Positions 26,410-34,163 are shown, numbered from the stretch's first letter. The stretch is DNA of 40,884 nucleotides from Clostridiales bacterium UBA4080 (GCA_002381865.1 DFYO01000041.1:4676-45559), one strand, 5' to 3'. Made by a program: numbers and translations. The notes: generated by a model not told the origin, from the sequence alone.

Positions 26410-26811
26410 CTAAAGGGTTTTCACTGATATATTTTTCCTCAGATTCTCTTCTTCGAATTTGAGCATTCTCTCCTCATAGCCATCCAGCTTCCAGTCAAGT
26501 TTTGTCAGCACATCATTCAGTTCGGTGATTCGTGCGACAATCTGCTCCCGTTGCTCTAGGAGGAGTTTTTTGCGCTCTGTAATTGTCCCTGCCCCCTGAT
26601 AAAAAAGTTCGACGTATTTAATAAGCGTTTCAATTGAAATTCCTGCCGAACGCATGCACTTGATATATTCGACCCATTTGCAGTCCTCTTCAGAGTAGTC
26701 CCTGACACCTCCTCCTGTACGGTTCACATTCGGCAACAGGCCTACACGCTCATAATAGCGTAGTGTATCAGCAGACAAACCGTAACTTCTTGCTACTTCT
26801 GAAATTGTCAT
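26410..26811 (-). CDS. MerR-family regulator, AdhR/NmlR-like
   Basis: 133-residue transcription factor. The N-terminal winged helix-turn-helix (MTISEVARSYGLSADTLRYY...RDYSEED) is followed by a coiled coil (about 75-120). C52, in EYIKCMRSAG, falls at the position of the redox/electrophile-sensing cysteine C52 of B. subtilis AdhR; C44 is additional. It lacks the C-terminal metal-binding cysteines of MerR itself. It lies downstream of the alcohol dehydrogenase in the same orientation, and that gene has a MerR-type operator, so it is the likely activator, responding to aldehydes. The effector is inferred. Confidence 0.88.
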   Translation of the reverse strand: MTISEVARSYGLSADTLRYYERVGLLPNVNRTGGGVRDYSEEDCKWVEYIKCMRSAGISIETLIKYVELFYQGAGTITERKKLLLEQREQIVARITELNDVLTKLDWKLDGYEERMLKFEEENLRKNISVKTL

Positions 26812-26838
26812 TTATCTGACCTCCCTGTTTATTGCAAA

Positions 26839-26866
26839 TTGTTCCGCAAGGACTTCCCCCTCCGGA
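26839..26866. repeat. GTTCCG/CGGAAC inverted repeat before the merR-like gene
   Basis: Arms GTTCCG (26839-26844) and CGGAAC (26861-26866) surround a 16-nt centre with further AAGG/CCCT-type pairing, just upstream of the regulator's ribosome binding site. It could be an attenuating hairpin between the two genes. It lacks a T tract. Confidence 0.4.
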
Positions 26867-26884
26867 ACATTGTTGTTTATTCTA

Positions 26885-26926
26885 CAAGAATAGCTTTCGG
26901 CGAAAGCGTTTCTCGTAGAATAGAAA
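26885..26926 (-). repeat. 42-nt hairpin repeat, copy A
   Basis: It shares 38 of 42 positions with 37705-37746. The inner stem is GCTTTC/GAAAGC (26893-26898, 26902-26907), with outer pairing between TCTACAAGAA and TTCTCGTAGA. It lies between the alcohol dehydrogenase stop and the regulator gene. Compared with copy B, one stem pair changes T-A to G-C with both arms altered, so the structure is maintained. Confidence 0.8.
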
Positions 26927-26963
26927 AGAGCTCGTAGTAGTAAAATTATTAACTTAACATTTC

Positions 26964-28133
26964 CTATAAGCACATTCTGAATATATTTTCAACATCCTCA
27001 GGTGTTAAAGCTTTAAACCCATGTATTACACTGCCTGCACAAGCATTCTTAGCCATAGCTTTGAAATTGCTGTCATCAATTCCTATTTCAGTTAAAGTTC
27101 TTTGCAGTCCCAAGGTTTCAAAAAGGAATTCACTTAAAGCAGCAATCGCCTTTTTTGCTCCCTCCATATCTGAAAGCCCTTCATCTACACCAAACACATT
27201 CACACCAAATTTCTTGAACTGTGGTGCAGTTGATTCATCCAATATATACTCCATCCAGCGTGGTGTCAAAATTGCAAGGCCAAGTCCATGGGTAATGTCG
27301 TAATATGCTGAAAGCTCATGCTCCATGGCGTGACAGCTTGCCGCCTGTCCTGCTGTGCTTTGTAAAAATCCGTTAAGCGCCCATGAAGATGCCCACATAA
27401 GATTAGCACGGGCTTCATAGTTTTGCGGTTCCTTTAAAGCAATAGGCGCAAATTTCACTACAGTTTTTATAATGTCTTCCATAACGCTATCTATCATATA
27501 CATTTTTTCTGAATTAGTAAAATAAAACACATCAAAAATATGTGACATAATATCGGCTGCTCCGCATGCAGTCTGAAAAGCATTAACTGAATAGGTCACT
27601 GTCGGATCAAGAAATGATACTTTTGGCTGAAGAAGCGGATGCATCATTCCGTATTTTTCATTAGTATCTATATTACTGATTACACCGAAAGGATCCATTT
27701 CCGATCCGGTCGCTGACAAAGTAAGTACCGAAAGTACCGGAAGCGCATTGGTCACAGATGCTTTTTGAGTAACTAAGTCCCAGCTGTCTCCATCATAAAA
27801 CGCAGCCGCAGCAATAGCTTTTGTACAGTCTATTGTTGAACCTCCCCCCACAGCAAGCAGTACGTCTATTTTTTCCTTCTTGCAGATTTCTGCCCCTCTG
27901 TTAACAGTGGTATGTCTTGGATTTGGTTCAATCCCTGCCATTTCAAAGACCGTTAATCCCGCCTTTTGTAATTCTTCAATAACCTTGTCATAAAGACCGA
28001 TTTTTTTGATTGAGCCACCACCATAAGTCATCAGCACTCTTGTACCATACTTCTTCAGTTCCTCCCCCAAATGTCCAAGACGGTTTTCACCGAAATAGAT
28101 CTTTGTTATATTTTGAAAAGTAAAATTATACAT
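26964..28133 (-). CDS. iron-containing alcohol dehydrogenase (YqhD/BdhA-like)
   Basis: Reduces aldehydes to alcohols with NAD(P)H; the 389-residue length is typical of the YqhD/butanol dehydrogenase group. GGGS at 38-41 and GGGSTIDCTK near 97 form the dinucleotide site. Metal ligands D194, H198 (AADIMSH), H268 and H282 match the D194/H198/H267/H281 pattern of E. coli YqhD with the same 14-residue interval. AGGAGG precedes the ATG. A MerR-type promoter lies upstream and the matching regulator downstream, so it is probably induced by reactive aldehydes. Natural substrate not determined. Confidence 0.92.
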   Translation of the reverse strand: MYNFTFQNITKIYFGENRLGHLGEELKKYGTRVLMTYGGGSIKKIGLYDKVIEELQKAGLTVFEMAGIEPNPRHTTVNRGAEICKKEKIDVLLAVGGGSTIDCTKAIAAAAFYDGDSWDLVTQKASVTNALPVLSVLTLSATGSEMDPFGVISNIDTNEKYGMMHPLLQPKVSFLDPTVTYSVNAFQTACGAADIMSHIFDVFYFTNSEKMYMIDSVMEDIIKTVVKFAPIALKEPQNYEARANLMWASSWALNGFLQSTAGQAASCHAMEHELSAYYDITHGLGLAILTPRWMEYILDESTAPQFKKFGVNVFGVDEGLSDMEGAKKAIAALSEFLFETLGLQRTLTEIGIDDSNFKAMAKNACAGSVIHGFKALTPEDVENIFRMCL

Positions 28134-28244
28134 CTTTATTCCTCCTATGTTTTCACTATTGGTTTCACTGTTATTTAATGTGTTATCATTTCAGGCGACT
28201 GTTTTTGAATCATCTCATCTGATAACTATTCTTTTCATATATAC

Positions 28245-28275
28245 AGTATAGTCCTTGGAGTTAACTCCAAGTCAA
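28245..28275 (-). promoter_or_regulatory. MerR-type promoter/operator of the alcohol dehydrogenase
   Basis: Minus strand: TTGACT (28270-28275), a 19-nt spacer, TATACT (28245-28250). The over-long spacer contains the perfect 18-bp palindrome CTTGGAGTTAACTCCAAG (28254-28271). This is the hallmark of promoters that MerR-family activators untwist. It gives a leader of about 105 nt before the dehydrogenase. Confidence 0.92.
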
Positions 28276-28517
28276 TGGGGAATTTTATAAATTTATAATT
28301 CGGCATTCTATTATATATAAAATACATTATATATTTATCATACATATATAATGTATTTATTTTGACCATTGTAAGTTCGTCTTGTTTTTTATAGGAGATG
28401 CTACTGTTTGTTTGAAAATTTCATGTTTATATAATCAAGTGTTTACTATTGTTTTTTGTATTATTTATCTTTTATGCAAGTAATTCGGGAATATTTACTC
28501 TTCTCCTCTGTTTACTT
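28276..28517. other. non-coding AT-rich gap with a 15-bp inverted repeat
   Basis: No ORF is seen. Perfect arms at 28320-28334 and 28344-28358 (AAATACATTATATAT and its complement) surround a 9-nt loop. Just beyond, AAGTTCGTCTTGTTT (28373-28387) also occurs inverted at 37762-37776. Confidence 0.5.
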
Positions 28518-28898
28518 TTACTCCGCTTTTTTAATTGGGTGCCTGATTATAGTTTTCCATTTTTCAGGCTCTACCTCTCGTGAAAAGTAAAGATATATTT
28601 CATGGTGCAAACGTTCTTTTGTAATGTCATTGACATAACCGTTCTGCTTTAAGAATTCGTCCATAACTGCAACTGTAGCTTCTTCATCATCAAAGGATCC
28701 TTTATGCAGCATCTGAACACATAACCCTTCATTAATGCTCAGATATTCAGCCACTGAGAAGTCCATCTTTTTCTTCCTGCCTACTTCGGAGACTGCCCAG
28801 TCAAAATCTTCTTTTGACACGAAATCAGGCAATCTGATAATCGAAACCCAATTAAATGTGCTCTTATCAGAATAGTCAACTCCCGCTACGCCCTCCTG
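28518..28898 (-). pseudogene. GyrI-like domain protein, C-terminal remnant
   Basis: The frame encodes about 126 residues of the C-terminal half of a GyrI-like small-molecule-binding protein: QEGVAGVDYSDKSTFNW, then IIRLPDFVSKEDFDWAV, EGLCVQMLHKGSFDDEEATV and HHEIYLYFSREVEPEKWKTI. Intact relatives are about 200 residues and begin with a part that is absent here. The frame has no start of its own before 28832. Upstream it runs into the middle of a YafY-type helix-turn-helix gene in another frame, so a deletion joined two genes. Confidence 0.85.
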
Positions 28899-29037
28899 AC
28901 CCGGCAGAAGACAACACCTCTACATCACGATAGATAGTCCTTGTTGATACTTCAAATTGCTCTGCCAGTTCTCTTGCTGATACTTTATTCTTATCGAGCA
29001 AAATGTATACTATTTCAAACAAACGATTAATTTGCAT
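28876..29037 (-). pseudogene. YafY-type HTH regulator, N-terminal remnant
   Basis: It starts with an ATG at 29037 behind GAGGTG and encodes 53 residues. The first 46 are a typical HTH_11/DeoR-like domain (MQINRLFEIVYILLDKNKVS, STRTIYRDVEVLSSAG). After SSAG the family similarity stops and the frame closes at TGA after seven unrelated codons. The WYL effector domain is missing. The breakpoint abuts the GyrI remnant, so these are the outer ends of two adjacent genes. Confidence 0.85.
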
Positions 29038-29053
29038 TTTTTCACCTCAAAAC

Positions 29054-29917
29054 TCAAAATAACGATAATTGCTGCTCTTTTTCTTCAAACTGCTTCAAAT
29101 AAGAAAATACATCATCCGTTTTCCATAGTATATTATGTTTTCTACAGACCTCTTTAAAAATCGACATTAAATACTTATTATTGGGGCTATTGCAACCATA
29201 AGCATTTCCAAAGGTCCGAATATATTTATTTTTCAAACCCGGAAAATTCTTATCAAGCTGTTCATAAAAATATTCCCTGTTCCCTTCCCTCATCGTGACG
29301 CCAAAGCCGAAACATAGTATCCCGCGCACATTTGCCTGTATGCAATAGTCCAGTATGCCTCTAAGATTATCTTCCGTATCATTGATAAAAGGCAGTATTG
29401 GCCCAAGCCATACCACCGTCGGAATCCCTTCATCCCTCATTATATTAAGTACTTTTACCCGCTCTGATGTGGTTGATACATCCGGTTCAATCTTACGGCA
29501 CAGATTCTCATCATATGTGGTCAAAGTCATTTGAACGACACATTTCGTCTTTTGATTAATTGCTTTTAATAAATCCAAATCCCTTAGTATACGTGCTGAC
29601 TTTGTCTGAATCACTAAGCCGAATCCGTATTTTTCAATAAGCGAAATGCACTGTCTCGTTATCTGCAGTTCTTCCTCTAAGTGAATATATGGGTCACACA
29701 TTGCCCCGGTTCCGATCATGCAAGGCTTTCTTTTTCTACGTAGCTGCTCTTCGAGGATAAATGGTGCATTACCTTTCACTTCTATATCTTCAAATCCATG
29801 ATTCATCTGATAACAGTTACTTCTGCTGTCACAGTAAATACAGCCATGTGTACATCCCCGATATAAATTCATTCCGTTCTGTGGCGATAATATACTTTTA
29901 TAATCTGCATAATGCAT
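29054..29917 (-). CDS. SPL-family radical SAM protein
   Basis: 287-residue protein with the radical SAM cluster motif CTHGCIYC (C22, C26, C29), of the SplB-like 'DNA repair photolyase' group (COG1533). It keeps YRGCTHGCIYCDSR and GTGAMCDPYIHLEEEL. GGAGG precedes the ATG. A dyad ATGACA...TGTCAT (29971-29988) lies upstream. In other genomes such genes often lie near YafY-type regulators; here that regulator is the broken gene just downstream. Substrate unknown; true spore photoproduct lyases are more divergent. Confidence 0.85.
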   Translation of the reverse strand: MHYADYKSILSPQNGMNLYRGCTHGCIYCDSRSNCYQMNHGFEDIEVKGNAPFILEEQLRRKRKPCMIGTGAMCDPYIHLEEELQITRQCISLIEKYGFGLVIQTKSARILRDLDLLKAINQKTKCVVQMTLTTYDENLCRKIEPDVSTTSERVKVLNIMRDEGIPTVVWLGPILPFINDTEDNLRGILDYCIQANVRGILCFGFGVTMREGNREYFYEQLDKNFPGLKNKYIRTFGNAYGCNSPNNKYLMSIFKEVCRKHNILWKTDDVFSYLKQFEEKEQQLSLF

Positions 29918-29970
29918 AGATATCTGCCTCCGCTAAATCTGTCATGTTAAATTCAGTATATCATATTGTT

Positions 29971-29988
29971 ATGACAACATCATGTCAT
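29971..29988. promoter_or_regulatory. dyad upstream of the radical SAM gene
   Basis: ATGACA and TGTCAT, six-base arms with a 6-nt centre, lie about 55 nt before the radical SAM start. A TATACT box at 29955-29960 (minus strand) is next to it, so the dyad would overlap the -35 region. Candidate operator only. Confidence 0.4.
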
Positions 29989-30077
29989 ATTTTCCACATC
30001 TATTTTTCATGTTTCTTCATCTAGTTGCGGGTTTTGGTTAACTGCGTCTTAAAATAACCTCCGATTTGTGAAAACTT

Positions 30078-31103
30078 TTATAGCAATTGAATCAGCGCGT
30101 CAACATCTTCTTCTTTTGTGGCCCAGCTCGTTGCAAATCTTACTACCGTATATTCATCATTCAGCTTTTCCCAAAAACTAAACGAAACATTTTTCGATAA
30201 TTCTTCCATTTCTTTATTCTGCAATATAATGAACTGCTGATTCGTTGAAGAATTCAAATAAAACTTATAACCTTTTTGCGCTAACCCCTCTTTTAATTTC
30301 ATCGCCATATCTATTGCGTGTTTTGAAATTTCAAAGTAAAGGTTATCTGTAAACAGTGTATCAAATTGAATTCCCAGCACCCTTCCTTTTGCAAGCAAAG
30401 CTCCATGCTGTTTCATAATCGTGAAAAAATGCTTTATTTTTACTGTAGGCGTAATGACAACAGCCTCTCCAAATAATGCCCCGACTTTTGTTCCCCCTAT
30501 ATAAAATACATCACAATACTCTGCTATGTCTTCAAGTGTAACATCCGAATCTTTTGCCATCAGCCCATAACCCAGACGAGCACCGTCAAGGTAAAGAAAT
30601 ATCTTGTGCTTTCTGCATACATCTGATATTTCTTTCAATTCTTCTTTTGTATAAAGCGTTCCATATTCAGTAGGCTGAGAAATATAGACCATTCCAGGTG
30701 CTACCATGTGATCATGAGTCTCATCTTCTTCAAAGCTTGCCAAATATCTTTCCACTGTTTTTGCAGATAGTTTCCCTTCCTCACTTTCAACCTCTAAAAC
30801 TTTATGCCCCGTTGCCTCTATTGCACCCGCTTCATGAACACTTATATGTCCGGATGTTGCAGCAATTACCCCCTCATACGAGTGAAGCAGCGCATCTATT
30901 ACCGTTGCATTGGTCTGTGTTCCGCCAGACAAAAAATATATTTCTGCGCCCGGACATTTACAGGCCGCTCGTATTTTTTCCCTTGCACTTTCACAGTATT
31001 CATCCGTTCCATATCCTTCTGTCTTTTCCATATTACTCTCTACAAGCCTTTGTAATATTTTAGGATGCGCCCCCTCCAAATAATCACTGTTAAAATATTG
31101 CAT
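30078..31103 (-). CDS. low-specificity threonine aldolase (beta-eliminating lyase fold)
   Basis: 341-residue fold-type I PLP enzyme that cleaves threonine or allo-threonine to glycine and acetaldehyde. PLP Lys is K206 in YIGGTKVGALFGEA; the stacking His is H86 in SGHISVHE; Asp173 in LYLDGARLGYG binds the pyridine nitrogen. GTQTNATVIDALL binds the phosphate. AAGGAGG precedes the ATG. It is monocistronic in appearance. Stereospecificity cannot be told from sequence; a related tyrosine/threonine-type lyase is the alternative. Confidence 0.88.
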   Translation of the reverse strand: MQYFNSDYLEGAHPKILQRLVESNMEKTEGYGTDEYCESAREKIRAACKCPGAEIYFLSGGTQTNATVIDALLHSYEGVIAATSGHISVHEAGAIEATGHKVLEVESEEGKLSAKTVERYLASFEEDETHDHMVAPGMVYISQPTEYGTLYTKEELKEISDVCRKHKIFLYLDGARLGYGLMAKDSDVTLEDIAEYCDVFYIGGTKVGALFGEAVVITPTVKIKHFFTIMKQHGALLAKGRVLGIQFDTLFTDNLYFEISKHAIDMAMKLKEGLAQKGYKFYLNSSTNQQFIILQNKEMEELSKNVSFSFWEKLNDEYTVVRFATSWATKEEDVDALIQLL

Positions 31104-31169
31104 TCTATATGCCTCCTTGAAGTAATCTTATTTGAAAAGCAATTTCTATACTGATATCACTATATATTT

Positions 31170-31198
31170 ATATTACGCTATAAGATGCTTTTAGCCAA
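31170..31198 (-). promoter_or_regulatory. candidate threonine aldolase promoter
   Basis: Minus strand: TTGGCT (31193-31198), 17 nt, TAATAT (31170-31175), about 65 nt before the start. Each hexamer matches consensus at four of six positions. Confidence 0.45.
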
Positions 31199-31220
31199 TA
31201 AAATCTATACCGTATTCAGC

Positions 31221-31388
31221 TTAATTTTTATTATGATTTATATATATATCAAATGCAACAATTCCACGTCTTGCAAATTTCACAAATAATACTAAGCAAT
31301 ATATTGTAAGTCCGACCGTTACACCCCATGTTACCAATGTTAAAAAATGTAATCCCGTTTGAACCGCCATAAAATTTAACCCTTCCAT
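31221..31388 (-). CDS. small single-span membrane protein
   Basis: Hypothetical protein of 55 residues with one long hydrophobic stretch (LHFLTLVTWGVTVGLTIYCL) and a basic segment after it (KFARRG). I place the start at ATG 31388 because GGAGG lies 8 nt upstream; a longer frame begins at 31424 and overlaps the preceding lipoprotein gene. It lies about 30 nt after that gene and may be cotranscribed. No function recognised. Confidence 0.6.
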   Translation of the reverse strand: MEGLNFMAVQTGLHFLTLVTWGVTVGLTIYCLVLFVKFARRGIVAFDIYINHNKN

Positions 31389-31416
31389 TAATTCTTCCTC
31401 CATGTAATTATATATT

Positions 31417-31818
31417 TTATTCATTTCTCAGCTTAAATTCTGCATTGTTTTTTATCTTGCTTCCAAATTTCTCATTGATCAATCCAACATCCGATGATTC
31501 ATCTTTACGGAAAATAAGAGAGTCGCCATCTATCAAAAATACATACTTATATTCTCCATCATTTGTGCTCATTGTCAATAGATCACCATTTATTGTATAG
31601 GCCCCAACCGCATAATAACTGCTTAGCGCATCATACGTAAATGATATCTCCTTGTTGGAAATTGTAACGCTCGGAGATACAAGAACCTCTGTACCTGCCT
31701 GCTCAAAAACATAGGTGCCATTTTTCACAGTGCTCACAGACTCATTGGAATTACAGGCTGTTAACATTAATATAACCACCGCTATAACCAAAATATTTGT
31801 TCCTTTGTGGCAATCCAT
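31417..31818 (-). CDS. small lipoprotein
   Basis: 133 residues with a hydrophobic signal ending in the lipobox LTAC (Cys22), so it is probably anchored outside the membrane. The mature part begins with an NGTYVFEQ repeat and contains DGEYKYVFLIDGDSLIFRKDESSD. It resembles, from memory, C-terminal domains of some clostridial membrane peptidases and lipoproteins. GGGGGTGAG precedes the ATG. Function unknown. Confidence 0.75.
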   Translation of the reverse strand: MDCHKGTNILVIAVVILMLTACNSNESVSTVKNGTYVFEQAGTEVLVSPSVTISNKEISFTYDALSSYYAVGAYTINGDLLTMSTNDGEYKYVFLIDGDSLIFRKDESSDVGLINEKFGSKIKNNAEFKLRNE

Positions 31819-31871
31819 ATTTTCTCACCCCCTTAAAATAATTTCTTATTACTTGTAGCTATATATCACTA

Positions 31872-32591
31872 TTATCCTAAATAATACCACTTACCAATAG
31901 AAATAACGTCAAATATATGTAATCCTACTAGAACAATTCCTAGATCTGCACATATATGCACTAACCAGCTGTTAATAAATGAATCCTTTTCATCATCTAA
32001 ATAACAAAATATACAACCTCCAATGAAAAGCCCCGAAAGTGCCAATATAAAAACCCCTACGGAAAACCAATTTTGAAAATTGGCAATATGATAAATTGCA
32101 AACATAAAAGAGCTAAATATGTATGCAGTTTTTCTTCGACCGGTTTTTTTAATATTTATAAATAAAAACCCTCTAAAAAAGAATTCTTCTAAAAAAGAAT
32201 TAATGAACACCAGATAAAGACTATAGTAGATAATATTATACTTATTAATTCTATATTTCTCCTCGAATTCTAATATTAATTGTTTTGTATCAATATACGG
32301 CACAATCAAAACATAGGTGGCGATTATTATTATCGTAATAGTTATACCTAATAACAAACTCACTCTTATGCCATGCATATTAGCCTCACTTTTCCTCATA
32401 TTCAGAACTGAATCCTTCAATACATTTTTGCCCGTTTGTATTGTATAGATAATTGGGAAAATACTAAACAAAAAAACTTTCACCGCAGACTTTATCACGT
32501 AATTTAATGTCAGCACTTGGTCAGATACATATAATAGAGTTATTGTAATTATAGCCATAACAATTAAATATATTAAATTTTTCTTACTCAT
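31872..32591 (-). CDS. CPBP-family intramembrane glutamic endopeptidase
   Basis: 239-residue polytopic membrane protein of the CPBP/Abi (Rce1-like, PF02517) family. The three catalytic motifs are intact: E135-E136...R140 (EEFFFR), H168 (FAIYH) and H212...D216 (HICAD). I start at ATG 32591 (AAAGGA upstream); the frame is open further up without a ribosome binding site. Relatives process peptides or protect bacteriocin producers. A tiny hydrophobic ORF is divergently placed upstream, which makes a peptide partner conceivable but unproven. Confidence 0.85.
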   Translation of the reverse strand: MSKKNLIYLIVMAIITITLLYVSDQVLTLNYVIKSAVKVFLFSIFPIIYTIQTGKNVLKDSVLNMRKSEANMHGIRVSLLLGITITIIIIATYVLIVPYIDTKQLILEFEEKYRINKYNIIYYSLYLVFINSFLEEFFFRGFLFINIKKTGRRKTAYIFSSFMFAIYHIANFQNWFSVGVFILALSGLFIGGCIFCYLDDEKDSFINSWLVHICADLGIVLVGLHIFDVISIGKWYYLG

Positions 32592-32778
32592 TGATTTATT
32601 CCTTTCATTTCTTACTATTATTAATACTTTATAAGCTCTTAGATATCTGTTTACCCACATTAGTTATTATATTATTCAAATAACTCAACTAATTCTTTTG
32701 TTAGCGAAATTTTTTCATTAATGCAAAATGTACTCGTAATTATATTAATAAGTGATTAAGCCCCGTCTATCCTATAGC

Positions 32779-32784
32779 ATTATA
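32779..32784 (-). promoter_or_regulatory. extended -10 promoter toward the CPBP gene
   Basis: Minus-strand TGGTATAAT, an extended -10 box with no good -35, about 185 nt before the CPBP start. A matching TGGTATAAT on the other strand lies 70 bp away, forming a divergent pair. Confidence 0.5.
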
Positions 32785-32852
32785 CCAAAGTAAATGGATT
32801 GCTTTAAGCCGCTTCCCAATAAAATTAACTTATAAATATATTACTCATGTAA

Positions 32853-32909
32853 TGGTATAATATAGTTGTAACACCTAGTACGAATAATATATAATAAAAT
32901 CGAACTAGG
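32853..32909 (+). promoter_or_regulatory. extended -10 promoter and sequestering hairpin of the small ORF
   Basis: TGGTATAAT at 32853-32861 is followed by a leader in which CCTAGTACGA (32874-32883) can pair with TCGAACTAGG (32900-32909), with one A-A mismatch. The right arm includes the first three bases of the AGGAGG ribosome binding site (32907-32912), so folding could restrict translation of the ORF at 32921. Confidence 0.55.
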
Positions 32910-32920
32910 AGGATTGCAAA

Positions 32921-33010
32921 ATGAGCGCACTTGCCAATATGTATATCCATATGCTTCCTTTTTTAACTCCGTTTTCCTCCGTTTTCCTCCATTTGCCTCT
33001 CCTTTTTTAA
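32921..33010 (+). CDS. 29-residue hydrophobic small ORF
   Basis: ATG 8 nt after AGGAGG opens a 29-codon frame that begins MSALANMYIHMLPF and is almost entirely hydrophobic, with two histidines and no charged side chains. The second half is encoded by near-tandem 10-bp units TCCGTTTTCC. It has an extended -10 promoter and a sequestering leader hairpin. No family recognised. It could be a small membrane peptide (toxin-like or signalling) divergent from the CPBP protease, or a chance frame. Confidence 0.5.
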   Translation: MSALANMYIHMLPFLTPFSSVFLHLPLLF

Positions 33011-33186
33011 TATATTGTTATTAATACAAAGTATTTCCAATTAATTTATTTTGATTCATATAAGCTACACTTATGTATGCTAACCTTTCAATATGTAGTA
33101 TTACTTCCCATCCGATCAAATTGTATTTCATCTACATAAACATCATAAGAAGTAGGCCACGCTCCTCTCTTAGGTGCCGCTATATT
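33011..33186. other. gap containing an in-frame coding remnant
   Basis: On the minus strand, immediately after the TAA of the gene at 33187, the same frame stays open for 32 codons to a TGA at 33088-33090. It contains protein-like sequence (GAWPTSYDVYVDEIQFDRMG). This may be the tail of a longer ancestral gene or a separate fragment. Nothing else is visible. Confidence 0.4.
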
Positions 33187-33435
33187 TTAACGTCTTATAC
33201 CCTGAATAATTTTAACGGCCTTAGATACATCTTCAACTCTAACCAGAATCGTATATGTCCTAGACGTTCTACTTCTTATCCTATCCGAATTAATTGTTGA
33301 AGCATCAAATCCAGTTTTAGATTCAATATTATTGTCCGATAATGTATTCATAATTGCGAAATACTTCCTTTGATCCTGCGTTGTATATATTTCCTCCCAT
33401 TTAGTTCTAAAAATCTGTTTAATTTTCTCTAGCAT
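33187..33435 (-). CDS. small conserved protein, DUF2007-like
   Basis: 82 residues: an N-terminal amphipathic stretch (MLEKIKQIFRTKWEEIY), then RKYFAIMNTLSDNNIESKTG and a C-terminal TYTILVRVEDVSKAVKIIQ. The pattern of a small alpha/beta domain whose end reads 'lV..eD..kA..ii' resembles DUF2007 putative signalling proteins. I start at ATG 33435 because AAGGAGG is directly upstream. Role unknown. Confidence 0.7.
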   Translation of the reverse strand: MLEKIKQIFRTKWEEIYTTQDQRKYFAIMNTLSDNNIESKTGFDASTINSDRIRSRTSRTYTILVRVEDVSKAVKIIQGIRR

Positions 33436-33589
33436 ACTCTTCCTCCTTAAATTATCTTCAATCAACTATAACTGAATTAATTGCGTCATAAGACAGAACT
33501 TTCTTCAATTTCATTTACCTTATTCATTATGAAAACAATATATTCACATTCTTTTTTTTAAATAGTTTTCCTTTTTAAATTTTTTTACA

Positions 33590-34120
33590 TTATAGCTCCA
33601 GCCCCATTAGAATTGAACTATAAAACTTACCATCTACATAAAAATCCCTTGTAACTCTTCCTTCTTCCACAAAGCCTTTTCTAGCATATAAACGCATAGC
33701 CCTGTCATTATCTTCCCTAACCCGCAGATTAATTTTCGTTATGATACCATGATCCTTAGCCCATCCAATCAAATAATCGATAAGGTTCTCAGCTATACCA
33801 TTATTCCAAAATTCTTTCTTAACACTTACGCCAAATTCGCCGGTGTGCTCTATTCTTAATCTGCTGCCTCCGCAAAAGTTCAAATTACCAATAATCTGAT
33901 CTTCATATTCAGCAACTATCATCAACTTATTATTTACAGTTATATGCTCACGTATTATCGATTTCTCAGTTTCTTTGCTAAGACTTAATTCCCCTTCTCC
34001 AAATGTCAAGTATTCTGATTCACTTGATATGCTTTGAAGATATTCAATTACTTTTTCCGCATCATCCTTGACAACCTCTCTAACAGTTGCATATTTCCCA
34101 TTTAATAATTCAATTTTCAT
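33590..34120 (-). CDS. GNAT-family N-acetyltransferase
   Basis: 176 residues with the GNAT fold. Motif A is GEFGVSVKKEFWNNGIAENLIDYLIGWA (acetyl-CoA loop with NNGIAE), followed by RVREDNDRAMRLYARKGFVEEGR, the RimL/RimJ-like signature. I use ATG 34120 with AGGAG 8 nt upstream; an earlier in-frame start (34141) has no site. The acceptor is unknown; ribosomal-protein, antibiotic and amino-acid acetylation are all possible in this family. Confidence 0.87.
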   Translation of the reverse strand: MKIELLNGKYATVREVVKDDAEKVIEYLQSISSESEYLTFGEGELSLSKETEKSIIREHITVNNKLMIVAEYEDQIIGNLNFCGGSRLRIEHTGEFGVSVKKEFWNNGIAENLIDYLIGWAKDHGIITKINLRVREDNDRAMRLYARKGFVEEGRVTRDFYVDGKFYSSILMGLEL

Positions 34121-34163
34121 TAATTTATCTCCTATATTCAAAACCTATAAAACAGTAGATTGA

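Noticed and set aside
29054..29917. A true spore photoproduct lyase
   Set aside because: Only the radical SAM core and general SplB-like pattern are visible; the shorter length and diverged C-terminus do not justify the specific name.
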